From Jaenimonas drosophilae (lineage: Eukaryota > Euglenozoa > Kinetoplastea > Trypanosomatida > Trypanosomatidae), in the NCBI GenBank assembly GCA_030849065.1, contig JASAON010001556.1, positions 1 through 55,449 on the forward strand: a stretch of DNA of 55,449 bases. Reading direction: 5' to 3'. Below the pieces are notes generated by a model. It did no database searches. It worked only from the letters and a program-made list of their open reading frames with translations, and was not told the origin of the DNA. The position numbers and the translations under genes were made by a program. Positions 28,261-37,026 of this stretch are shown here, piece after piece; the first letter of the stretch is position 1, and each line of letters begins with the position of its first letter.

Positions 28261-29295
28261 ATGGCAGAGGCAAAGGCTTCTGCACCTGTGCCGGCAGACA
28301 ATGCGGGCACGAGGGAGGTGAAGGTGGAGGATCCCGTCCTCCTCCCAGCGGAGAAGTACATTTATGATCTGCAAAAATCAACATGGAAGAAAATTGGAAC
28401 GATGATTCGTGTTGTATCACCAAACAAATCCTTGGGAAGTGGTGGCATGCGCATCTGCTACGAGGTGGAGGAGCTCGAAGAGGATGGCCTGGCGACGACC
28501 ATGGTGGCGAAGATGTTCCGTCGCGACATTGATAATGTTGTGGAGGTGGACTACTTCAACGAAGGCACCGCACAATGTATGTGTGAGGAGTTTGCCAACA
28601 ACTTCAACCGCATTCACCTCACGGACGTGAAGAAGCCCAACATCTCCTTCCTTCAGTGCTACGTCGTACACATCCCCTTGAATAACGTACCCGAGGAGTA
28701 CCGCAAGCGTAAGCATGGCTTCTTCTCCTACCGCACCCAGCATTCCCGCGAGATCTACATGGTGATGGAGCCCAAGCTTAACGGCCACTTCACCAAGTAC
28801 AATAGCAACTACGGCGAGATCTATCGCAGTGAAAAGAAGGCACGCCTCTCTGCAGAGGAGCAGACGAAGCGCGAGGCCACTTTCGAGGCGGCAGAGGCCT
28901 TCAGCCACTTCACCTTGGTGGAGAGTGGTGGGTCAATGCTCGTCTGTGATTTGCAAGGCGTCCATGACTTCCTCACGGACCCGCAGATTCACACCGAAGA
29001 TGGCAAAGGCCTCGGGATGGGCAACATGGGCCAGGAGGGCATTGATAAGTGGGTGAGCAAACACGCATGCAACCGCATCTGCAAGGCACTTGGCCTGCAG
29101 CCCTTTGGCCCGGAGGGAACCTCTCGCCTCACGGACTCACGCTCACACAACCGCTACGTGAATCTGCGCGCACAACTACGCAGCCAAAATCCCGTGCGGC
29201 CGCAGGATTTAATTCCTCTTTCGAAGCCGCTGGAGGAAATGACGGAGGCGGAGCGAATGGAGTACGCCATTCGTCTTTCTCAGTTAACGTGCTGA
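28261..29295 (+). CDS. Alpha-kinase, second of a tandem pair
   Basis: This 344-residue alpha-kinase is a paralogue of the gene just upstream. It has GGMRICYEV, the ATP-binding Lys in MVAKMFRR, MEPKLNGHFTKYNSN, AFSHFTLVESGG, VCDLQGV with the catalytic Asp, DPQIHTEDGKG, Gly-rich GLGMGNMG and zinc ligands in HACNRIC. All key residues appear intact. MEPKL is followed by KYNSNYG, closer to the family consensus than the first copy. The N-terminal 45 residues differ completely from the first copy and are acidic. I chose ATG 28261 (context ACCATGG); ATG 28114 would add 49 residues of spacer-like composition. Confidence 0.9.
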   Translation: MAEAKASAPVPADNAGTREVKVEDPVLLPAEKYIYDLQKSTWKKIGTMIRVVSPNKSLGSGGMRICYEVEELEEDGLATTMVAKMFRRDIDNVVEVDYFNEGTAQCMCEEFANNFNRIHLTDVKKPNISFLQCYVVHIPLNNVPEEYRKRKHGFFSYRTQHSREIYMVMEPKLNGHFTKYNSNYGEIYRSEKKARLSAEEQTKREATFEAAEAFSHFTLVESGGSMLVCDLQGVHDFLTDPQIHTEDGKGLGMGNMGQEGIDKWVSKHACNRICKALGLQPFGPEGTSRLTDSRSHNRYVNLRAQLRSQNPVRPQDLIPLSKPLEEMTEAERMEYAIRLSQLTC

Positions 29296-29318
29296 GGTTG
29301 CTGCTTGACTTGTGTGGG

Positions 29319-29349
<31 letters not shown>

Positions 29350-29368
29350 AACAACAACAACAACAACA
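29319..29368. repeat. (CA)n followed by (CAA)n microsatellite
   Basis: A CA dinucleotide run of about 13 units is followed, after a short interruption, by a CAA trinucleotide run, directly downstream of the second alpha-kinase. Confidence 0.9.
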
Positions 29369-29885
29369 GTATCACCATCATTATCACTCGCGCCGGTGCC
29401 AAACACGTACATGCATATGGCGTTCATGTGCGTGTAGGTGTGCCTTGACTGCACAATTTACTCTTTGAGGAGGAGTTTCCCTGCGCTGCTTGACAGGCCC
29501 ACGCTCCCGGTGAACGGCCACGCACATATTCACCTCACCACGCACACAAAGCATCATCATCATCATCAACACGTGTTGCCTTCGTCCTAGGATTGGGGAA
29601 TGGGAGGGTTGAAGGGGGAGTCCGCCCAAGTATAAAGCTGCGTCCATACCGAACACATTAGCGCGTGCGTGCTGTGTGGTGAGAGCCCTCCACATCATCA
29701 TCTTCATCGTATCAGGAGGAGGAGGAGGGCGACGCGGCGGTGAGCCTCACTTTTCTTTTTTTTTCACTCCCGTCGCAATTATATGTTTATTCTTCTCTCT
29801 CTTGCTGAACCCTTTCTCTGTCTGTGGTGGCATTGTGGCAGAGGTGGTGCCATCTCCCACATCACGCACAATTGTTCTCCGACAA

Positions 29886-29911
29886 CCCCCCCCCCCCCCC
29901 CACACACACAC
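29886..29911. repeat. Poly-C tract joined to a CA repeat
   Basis: Sixteen consecutive C residues are followed by ACACACACAC. On the other strand this is a G16 run that could form a G-quadruplex. Length may also be affected by sequencing error. Confidence 0.85.
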
Positions 29912-30679
29912 AATTTGCTCGGTACATGATGGACGTTGTGGGGTGGTTGCGAGGCAACAGCACTTGTATATACATGCACTGAGCGTATAGAAGTGTGCTT
30001 CCGTGTGAATGCTATCAGTGTACGGTAACCTGAGGGGAGGGCTGCCCATGTTGGGAATTATTGGTAGGTGAATGTATGTGCCGCGCATGTTGCTGTGCTC
30101 TTGTGGGCAATGGCACTATGTGGCGATGGCTTCTCACGATTGCTGTAAACGTACACACGTACACGCTTTCTCTCCCACACCATACTGGTGCTCCGATATG
30201 GTTGCTCCATGCACCAGTGCCAACCAGTGCTGCCCATGGTGGTTGCCTCTACACGTACCCACTTTGCTACTACTTTTCCCGCTTTTATCTTCACATTGCG
30301 AAAGTTTTTTTTCTCTTCTTGTTGGAAGCCACCGTAGAAGACGGACGGACGGCGTAGTGTGCCGCCTTACATCACACCACAGCTCCACCACTCGCCCTCC
30401 GCTCCTCCACAGCGTAGATTTACCCCCATTCACCCCACTACTACCATTCTCCACCCTCAACTCGTCGCCACATACATCCATCATCATCATCACCACCTCC
30501 CCCTACTCAGCGCACACCCACACGATAAAGACGAGCTAGCGTGTACGAGCGCCACGGGAAAAAAAATTCCGTGGTTCGCATCCCTCCCTTCACACAAGAA
30601 CATCTACTCAAACTACACACACAAAAAAAAAACACCACACAAACTACATCAAACAAACAATCCTACACCCCACTCGCCG

Positions 30680-32335
30680 ATGCCCATGATGCCGGCCATG
30701 ACGGAGCGCGAGAACACCCTTGCCGTGGTGCGAGCCCTCATTGTAGAGACGGAGGAGTACTACTACACCCAACAACACCTCCTCAAGTCCGCTTACTTAG
30801 ACATCACGGGAAAAGTAGAAGCCCTGCGGATGAAAGTGGCTGGCGGCTGCACACCAACCGCGGATCTGGGCCAACACCACATTCTCAGTAGCCCCATGAT
30901 GCTCTCAAACTTGGGCGTTGTGGGTGGCCCCGCCGATATGGGTGCCATGAGCGCCACCCCACTTCGTGGTGCTTCAATGTTGGGCGGCAGCGGCCCACGT
31001 AGCGCGGACGGAACGAGCAGCGGTGCTTTCTTAAACTCTTTGCTGCCCGCAACAGCCACAGCCGCCACGGGAGAACACCCGCTCGGCCTCTTTGGTGGCA
31101 TCGCAGATGCCGCCGTGGCTGCTGCTGGTGCAGCTAATGCTGCCAGCAGCCTCAATGGCCACCTTCGTAATGCGCCATTGACGAACAACAACAACAGCAA
31201 CACCTCGGCAACTATGCTCGCCACATCCACCCCACCCGTGAAGCGTGGGCTTACCTTGAATCACTTCAGCGACCCCGCACACGCGGACGAAGGCTACGTC
31301 AGTGGTGATTGGTCTATAGCCGCCCTCGCTGGCGGTGGTGCACCCACGAGCAACACCAATTCTGGCTTTCACGAATCCGTCTTGGCCTCTCCTCAGGCGA
31401 CCGGAAAACTTAGCCTGGAGGAGGTGCTCGCACAATTCTCCCAAGGGCCTGAGAGCAGCAACCACCCACTTAACTTCTTCTACGACCAAATGCGTGAGCT
31501 GGAGGAGTCGAGCAACACCAACAACAATGGTTCATCACAGGTGGCGGCCAACACCACCTCCAGTGCTGCCGAGGAGGCGGAGGAGCGTCGGCGCAGGATG
31601 GAGTTCTACGGCGGCCGTCGAGGCCCCGCGGAGGACGCCGCCGCTCGTCGCGATGTGATATCGATCCACGCGCTGCATCCGTTGCATGATCAGCATCTCA
31701 CCACAGATGTGAAGGCTACGTGGGAGCATGGCCGTCCACGTGTTGTGAAGATTGCGGATGGCCCCCGCATGGACCCCATCGCACTCGGCATCGACCTTCA
31801 CGGAAGTTGCCGCGTGCTCGTGGAGTTTAAGCGGAAGCGTGTGTTGCAGTATGAATCAAACACCTACGTGAGCCCTGGCAGCTTTGTGATGGTGGGCGGC
31901 GATCGAGGGGAGGACCTTGGCCTCGTGATCTACACATGGAGCAAGCTCCACTCAAGCGAGCTTGCACCAACCTCCGATGATCATCATTCTCCGCACGGAG
32001 CTGTTCTCGGCATCGGTCTCACCGGCGCCACCTTAGCCCGCAGCATTGGAGTAGGCAACGGAACAGTTCTACGCCCAGCCAATGAAAGTGATGTGGTGCA
32101 GCTGCAGGGCTCTCAGACGGAGCTCGAACACCGCGCCATTGATGTGTGTGCGCAGCGTGTGTTGGATCATGGTCTGCCCATGGTCATTGTAGATGCCGAG
32201 TACCAATATGATAAGAAGAAGCTAACCTTCTACTACGAGGCACAACAACGCATGGATTTTCGCGACTTGGTCCGCGACCTCTACAAAACATTTCGCGCAC
32301 GCATTTGGATGGAGGCCGTTGATACGAGCAGCTAA
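30680..32335 (+). CDS. PSP1 C-terminal domain protein
   Basis: This 551-residue protein ends in a PSP1 C-terminal domain (residues about 375-545). Visible landmarks are VEFKRKRVLQYE, GSFVMVGGDRGEDLGLV near 400-415, and the conserved end with DAEYQYDKKKLTFYYEAQQRMDFRDLVRDLYKTFRARIW-like segments split by normal residues. The domain occurs in yeast PSP1 and in many kinetoplastid proteins whose roles are mostly undefined, some linked to RNA or DNA polymerase suppressor phenotypes. The N-terminal 40 residues form a helix (NTLAVVRALIVETEEYYYTQQHL). The middle is low-complexity Ala/Gly/Ser/Asn. The start is taken at 30680 because upstream in-frame sequence is spacer-like. Confidence 0.8.
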   Translation: MPMMPAMTERENTLAVVRALIVETEEYYYTQQHLLKSAYLDITGKVEALRMKVAGGCTPTADLGQHHILSSPMMLSNLGVVGGPADMGAMSATPLRGASMLGGSGPRSADGTSSGAFLNSLLPATATAATGEHPLGLFGGIADAAVAAAGAANAASSLNGHLRNAPLTNNNNSNTSATMLATSTPPVKRGLTLNHFSDPAHADEGYVSGDWSIAALAGGGAPTSNTNSGFHESVLASPQATGKLSLEEVLAQFSQGPESSNHPLNFFYDQMRELEESSNTNNNGSSQVAANTTSSAAEEAEERRRRMEFYGGRRGPAEDAAARRDVISIHALHPLHDQHLTTDVKATWEHGRPRVVKIADGPRMDPIALGIDLHGSCRVLVEFKRKRVLQYESNTYVSPGSFVMVGGDRGEDLGLVIYTWSKLHSSELAPTSDDHHSPHGAVLGIGLTGATLARSIGVGNGTVLRPANESDVVQLQGSQTELEHRAIDVCAQRVLDHGLPMVIVDAEYQYDKKKLTFYYEAQQRMDFRDLVRDLYKTFRARIWMEAVDTSS

Positions 32336-32433
32336 TGAAAGAAGAAGAATAAGAAGAAGCTCGACGCAGCTTGAGGGGGAGAGAATGCAACCCAAACCCT
32401 CCTTCTGTGTACCGCATTACACACGAGCGCATC

Positions 32434-32460
32434 ACCACACACACACACACACACACACAC
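32434..32460. repeat. (CA)n microsatellite
   Basis: A CA run of about 13 units downstream of the PSP1-domain gene. Confidence 0.9.
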
Positions 32461-32537
32461 TGAGCCATCTTACTGCTCCCCTACCTGCTTTTGCGTGGGA
32501 GAATTCACTGTTAACAGTCATAAGGTATTTCAACCCC

Positions 32538-32564
32538 ACAACAACAACAACAACAACAACAACA
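32538..32564. repeat. (CAA)n microsatellite
   Basis: A CAA trinucleotide run of about nine units in the spacer. Confidence 0.9.
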
Positions 32565-33611
32565 AACAAGCCTGCCTGTATGTGTAAGAGTGGGTGTGTG
32601 TATCATTTTATGGGATCGTAGTGATCACACCCCTACTCGATGAACTACGTAGCACCTCGAAATTGTGTTTATGTTTTTATTTTTGGGACGTTCTAAACAC
32701 GAGGACGATGTGTGCCACACACGTAGTGCGAAAATCTGTGAAGTGAGGAGTTGTTGGTTTGGTTGGCCATTGTAGGAAGAAGGAGTGTGCTGCCGAATTG
32801 CCAACATGTGGGTGTTTGGTGCACGACGTTTGTTTAGAGTAGATTCATCCTCTCTATCCCCTCCTCCCCTACCACACACTTCTTTGGTGCCGGCCGCAGC
32901 GCAAAAAACAACAGATGCATCGATCTGATACTTAAATGTAGCTGCGATCTGGGATCATGAAGATGTTGGATTGGTTTACGCAACCCCTACCGCTAAACAG
33001 GAAAAGCAAAACACATTCGTTGGTTGTTGTGTTGTGGGGCATAGGTACCATGCTAAACCTATTTTCCTGTTTACACATATATATACATGTTGTCATGTCT
33101 TCGGAAGCTACCTCACCACACACACAAACACACAACACAACACAGGTATATACGAACACACACGCGCACATACAAATTGTCTCAAGTGATTGTGTACGCG
33201 TGTATTCGCGGAGGTGGAGGGAAGGCGTGGAGATGAGGTGCTGTGCCTGTGCTGCAAGGGGAGGGGAGTGAGGGGCCAAGGATGGATGAGCCAGAGCAGA
33301 TCTATCTGTGGCACTTCATCACACTTCCTTTTTGTTGTTGTTGCAACGCACCACCACCACCACCTACCCGCCTTCCTTACACAACCATATCGCGCAACGG
33401 ATGGCCAACAAGAGAGAGAGAGCCAAGGAGGTGGCTCATCATTGTGTATTTGTGTATAGGAAGTTGCCGAATCATCTACTATCTGTTTCACGGATGATGA
33501 TTTGCGTACGCCACAAGATGACCTTCACATGTTGCAGCTCTCAGCCTCCTTCCTCTCTCATCCTTGGCTGATCTACGTTTCTCCCCCTATTTAGGCAGAC
33601 GTTCACGTAAT

Positions 33612-33652
33612 TCGTGGATGATTTTGATGGCGTTTGACGGCGCCATCCACGA
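33612..33652. repeat. Imperfect hairpin with bulge
   Basis: The right arm CGCCATCCACGA (33641-33652) pairs with TCGTGGAT (33612-33619) and GGCG (33629-33632), leaving a 9-nt bulge on the left and an 8-nt loop. It lies upstream of the F-box gene. No function is known. Confidence 0.6.
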
Positions 33653-33848
33653 CTGCAAAGAGTACGTATGTTGTGTGCGTGTTGGATAGATGAACGCCAT
33701 CACCATTTTCTCCAAGTTGATCAACATGTTATTCCCGCTTCTTCTCCTTCTTCTCGTGATGGTTCAGGCACTTGCACAGCTCTACACACATTCACGTGCT
33801 TCATTGTTGCCATATCGTACCCATCATATCACACTCATTCAGTGTAGC

Positions 33849-35054
33849 ATGACTGTTGGAGGCGGCAAAGCGCCACCACCTCCGCCGCAGCGCGTTCATC
33901 GACGGCCCTTCATCACCGTCTTCATTGATGAGATACTAATCTTTGTAGATTGCCGCGACCTCCTCGAGTGTGGCCGCGTATCAAGAGCGTGGCATGTTGC
34001 CGCCAACTCACGTGCGCTGTGGTCGCGCTTGGTGCAGGAGCGTACATGGCGCCAAGGTTGTGCGCCCATGATGGCGGGCGATTTGGCGTTGCGATATGCC
34101 GCAATGCCCATTTTGGAGCTCAAGCGAATGGTGATGGAGGCGCACAACTCCGAAGCGCGCGAGCGTGGCCGTGATGCCAAGGCTGATGCACCAGCACGTC
34201 TGCGTCGCGTTGTTGCGGATGACGATCCAAGAGCACTAGCTACATCAGCCGCAAAGGTTGCTCCACCCCCACCAGCGCGTCGTACAGCAGCAAACACGCA
34301 CACAGGTCATGGAGGTACCTTCTCTCAAGGACTTCACTTTGATAAAGCACAAGTACATAACACCCAAACCACACACACATCAATTGTAGAGCCCAACGCC
34401 ATGTTTGGCTACGCCCTCACTCGGCCACAAGACATGCTGAAGCACCGTGCCACAGTGGTGGAACGCTCACTCGAGACTATTCGCGGCCTCATTGATGTGT
34501 ACGAGGAGCAGCTGGAGGAGCGGGAGTACGTCATGGATGCACTGCGACGGCAGCTCCCCACGGATGAGTTTCTTCGCTTCCATGCCAGTGCCTGTGCCAT
34601 TTATGCTGAGTTTCTAGCGATGGAGGAGGTGTTGGCCCAGGCGGTTGTACGTGAGGCGCTTCAACGTGATCGAAGCGCCGGTGTTGCCAACAGTGGTGGT
34701 GGGGCAGCGATCGCGGTTCAGGATTTTGTGGGATTGGAGATGTTGGCCATGACCAATCTGAGCTCCACGCGTGCAACGTTGTGGGCGGAGGTGAAGCGTC
34801 GTCTTCCTGTGGATGAGCTCTACTATGATGTGCTTGATTTTGTGCAAACGTGGGGCCCTGGTTGGTCGGTGGACCTCGCGCTGCGTGAGCCCAACACCTA
34901 CTTGGTTGCCACCGATGCACGTCAGCGCCAACTGGAAGGGCGGCTCTACATGAAGTACGCACCACTCCGTGCCAAGGCCAGCCGCATCATCAACGAACGC
35001 TCGACCTGTGCACGCACGTTGGAGTGGGAGAAGGTGTCGGCGCTGCTGAATTGA
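33849..35054 (+). CDS. F-box protein
   Basis: This 401-residue protein has an N-terminal F-box (residues about 20-70): FITVFIDEILIFVDCRDLLECGRVSRAWHVAANSRALWSRLV, read here in pieces, shows the typical spacing of hydrophobics ending in the Trp of LWSRL. F-boxes bind Skp1 and recruit substrates to SCF ubiquitin ligases. No WD40, LRR or kelch repeats follow. The C-terminal part is a helical region with a coiled segment near residues 200-240 (SLETIRGLIDVYEEQLEERE). I start at 33849, after the pyrimidine tract 33733-33757. An in-frame ATG at 33690 would give a false signal-peptide-like leader coded by that tract. Confidence 0.75.
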   Translation: MTVGGGKAPPPPPQRVHRRPFITVFIDEILIFVDCRDLLECGRVSRAWHVAANSRALWSRLVQERTWRQGCAPMMAGDLALRYAAMPILELKRMVMEAHNSEARERGRDAKADAPARLRRVVADDDPRALATSAAKVAPPPPARRTAANTHTGHGGTFSQGLHFDKAQVHNTQTTHTSIVEPNAMFGYALTRPQDMLKHRATVVERSLETIRGLIDVYEEQLEEREYVMDALRRQLPTDEFLRFHASACAIYAEFLAMEEVLAQAVVREALQRDRSAGVANSGGGAAIAVQDFVGLEMLAMTNLSSTRATLWAEVKRRLPVDELYYDVLDFVQTWGPGWSVDLALREPNTYLVATDARQRQLEGRLYMKYAPLRAKASRIINERSTCARTLEWEKVSALLN

Positions 35055-35315
35055 GACCTTGTGATTGGTTGTTGTGATTGGTTGTTGTTGTTGTTGTTGT
35101 GTGGATGTGTTGTGGCCTCCCTGCTAGGCACTTGCCAAGCCACGTAGTGAAGCTCATCATGCACACTTGATTGTGCTTACACCTGTTGCATCTCGTACCA
35201 CATCTCTCTTCTCACTCTCACTCTCACTCTCATCTATATGTGCTGTTATGGTGTAGCACCTGCTTCTTCATTGGTGGGCTTGCTAAAGTACTTCTCTCAT
35301 CTCACGCAGAGCACG

Positions 35316-36596
35316 ATGGAGAAGACGACGAAGAAGGCGGAAAATCGAGCGTGGGTCGATGCCGCTGACGTGGAGGCGGAGGCGACGCTGCCGGCTTTCC
35401 AGAAATCTGGCAGAGAGGCGCCAAGTTGGGCTATCACCGATGCACGTCGCGAGGAGATGGAGGGTGAAGAAGAGGCACTGGCCACCTCCAGCACCACAAG
35501 AGCAAGACCATCATCCTCCGCCCACCTCAAGCGCCACCGCAGTGAGGATTTAGAGGCACTTCTCACCCGTACGGAGCCACTCTTGGCCTCGAAGCGCGAT
35601 GCCACACACGCCGCCGCGCCGCATGTGTTGTCGGTGCTGCCTCTTCCTCGGGATGCAGCGCGCTCCATCAATTGGCATCGCAACAACCAAGTTGCGGTGG
35701 TGGGCGGCAATCATCACGTTTACACCTTTCATGCCGCCGGAACCTTTGTGGAGCTCCTTTCAAAGGTGGATGTTGTGCAGCAGGTGGAGGCTACCACCCT
35801 CACTGCAAGTGGGGAGGAGGTGGTGGTGGTTGGCCATGAGGCCTACGTGCCACAGCTGCTATCTTTGGCGAGTGAGCGTGTGTCTCCGCTCAATTTTTTG
35901 GATGCTCGACGCAATGGCATCTTCCGCAACGGCCGCCGCGACAACACGAAGCAGGAGAGCTACATCACCAAGGTTGTGGCCCGGCCAAAAGACCTCTCCA
36001 CCCAGATGTTGGCGGTGGCATCCGGCAGCAGCCTTCAGCTCGCCTCGTTAGCATCTGGCAGCATCGTGAGCTCCATCTCCCTGGACCGACCCGTCGCGGA
36101 TGCGCACTTTACGTCAGCGACGGAGTTGATGGTGGCGAGTGGCAATACCATCGCCATTTATGATCTCCGCAAGACGGCACGTTTTGTTCGGTCCTTCGTG
36201 GACGATGGTGCGTTGAGCATCACCGCCTTCGCCATCTCCGCCTCGCGCTCCACCCTCGCCGTGGGCAACTCCAGCGGCATGGTACATGTTCTGGATATGA
36301 AGTCGGATGCGTCCGCGCTCTCTGCCACGCGCACCACCAAGGTGCTAAAGAACCTCTCCACCCCCATTTCTTCTGTGGTGTACGGCAACAACCGCCACGG
36401 GGAGGAGGTGGTGGCCTTTTGCACCAAGGGCCAAAAGGCTGGCTTTAGGCTTGCGGTGTTGCCGGACTACCACGTCGTGCCCGCCTTCCCCGCCATCTCC
36501 ACCCGCCACCAATTCATCCAGTCAATGGAGCTCACGCAGCACACCTCCATCTTGTCGGTGGGGGAGCGGCAGAAGGTTACCAACTACGCCATTTAG
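35316..36596 (+). CDS. UTP18-like WD40 protein of the SSU processome
   Basis: The 426-residue protein resembles UTP18, a WD40-propeller subunit of the U3 snoRNP/SSU processome that acts in 18S rRNA maturation in the nucleolus. The N-terminal RAWVDAADVE resembles the AWxDxxD motif near the start of UTP18. The propeller has weak repeats; the best match is the segment FVRSFVDDGALSITAFAISASRSTLAVGNSSGMVHVLD, given here only to mark residues about 290-330. The C-terminal RHQFIQSMELTQHT also fits. It is shorter than most UTP18 proteins (500 or more residues), mainly in the N-terminal region. The start at 35316 follows a CTCACGCAG acceptor at 35308-35309. Confidence 0.7.
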   Translation: MEKTTKKAENRAWVDAADVEAEATLPAFQKSGREAPSWAITDARREEMEGEEEALATSSTTRARPSSSAHLKRHRSEDLEALLTRTEPLLASKRDATHAAAPHVLSVLPLPRDAARSINWHRNNQVAVVGGNHHVYTFHAAGTFVELLSKVDVVQQVEATTLTASGEEVVVVGHEAYVPQLLSLASERVSPLNFLDARRNGIFRNGRRDNTKQESYITKVVARPKDLSTQMLAVASGSSLQLASLASGSIVSSISLDRPVADAHFTSATELMVASGNTIAIYDLRKTARFVRSFVDDGALSITAFAISASRSTLAVGNSSGMVHVLDMKSDASALSATRTTKVLKNLSTPISSVVYGNNRHGEEVVAFCTKGQKAGFRLAVLPDYHVVPAFPAISTRHQFIQSMELTQHTSILSVGERQKVTNYAI

Positions 36597-37026
36597 TAGT
36601 GGTTGTAATTGTTGGTGGTGTTGTTGTTGGGGGAGGGGGTGTACGTTGAGGAGGTGCTCTTCTGTGCCCATGGAGTTGTGCCCGCATGACGTTGACGAGT
36701 GAGGGAGGTTGTTGCTCTCTTTTAAATCTAAGTGCCAGCTCCTGTATTTTATGGGTGTTGGCAGCTGAATATAATCAGCCCCGGATAATATCAGAAACAC
36801 AACACACACACACACAAAAAAAAAAACAAAAAAAACTGCGCACCAATCAATGTTGTGTGGCATCCTTCCTTCCCTGCGTGGATTCTCCACCTACATTTTC
36901 AAACCATCAAAATTTCATTTTCTTCATCATGTTGTATTTTCGTAGCTCCTCACATATATACACACACACACTCCAAACAGGCACCTGCGACGTTGTTCGT
37001 CTTGGCATGCATGACCGGGAGTGAGG
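36597..37026. other. Spacer upstream of the PHD/ePHD gene
   Basis: No gene is seen in these 430 bases. It holds TTG repeats after the stop codon and CA-rich and poly-A runs at about 36801-36835. Confidence 0.5.

Larger units (their letters stand above)
29296..30679. other. Long repeat-rich spacer
   Basis: No gene is seen in these 1384 bases. It holds (CA)13 at 29319-29344, (CAA)n at about 29348-29368, a CAT run at 29551-29568, a 16-base poly-C run followed by CA repeats at 29886-29911 and A-rich stretches just before the next gene. Short open frames have repeat-driven composition. Confidence 0.5.
32336..33848. other. Long repeat-rich spacer before the F-box gene
   Basis: No gene is seen in these 1513 bases. 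It holds (CA)n at 32434-32460, (CAA)n at 32538-32564, CA repeats near 33118-33145, a TATATATA stretch at about 33079-33085 and an imperfect hairpin at 33612-33652. A pyrimidine tract at 33733-33757 probably serves the next gene. Confidence 0.5.

Noticed and set aside
33690..33848. Signal-peptide-like N-terminal extension of the F-box protein
   Set aside because: The hydrophobic Leu/Phe run is the translation of the pyrimidine tract 33733-33757, which more likely serves as a trans-splice signal. The first ATG after it is 33849.
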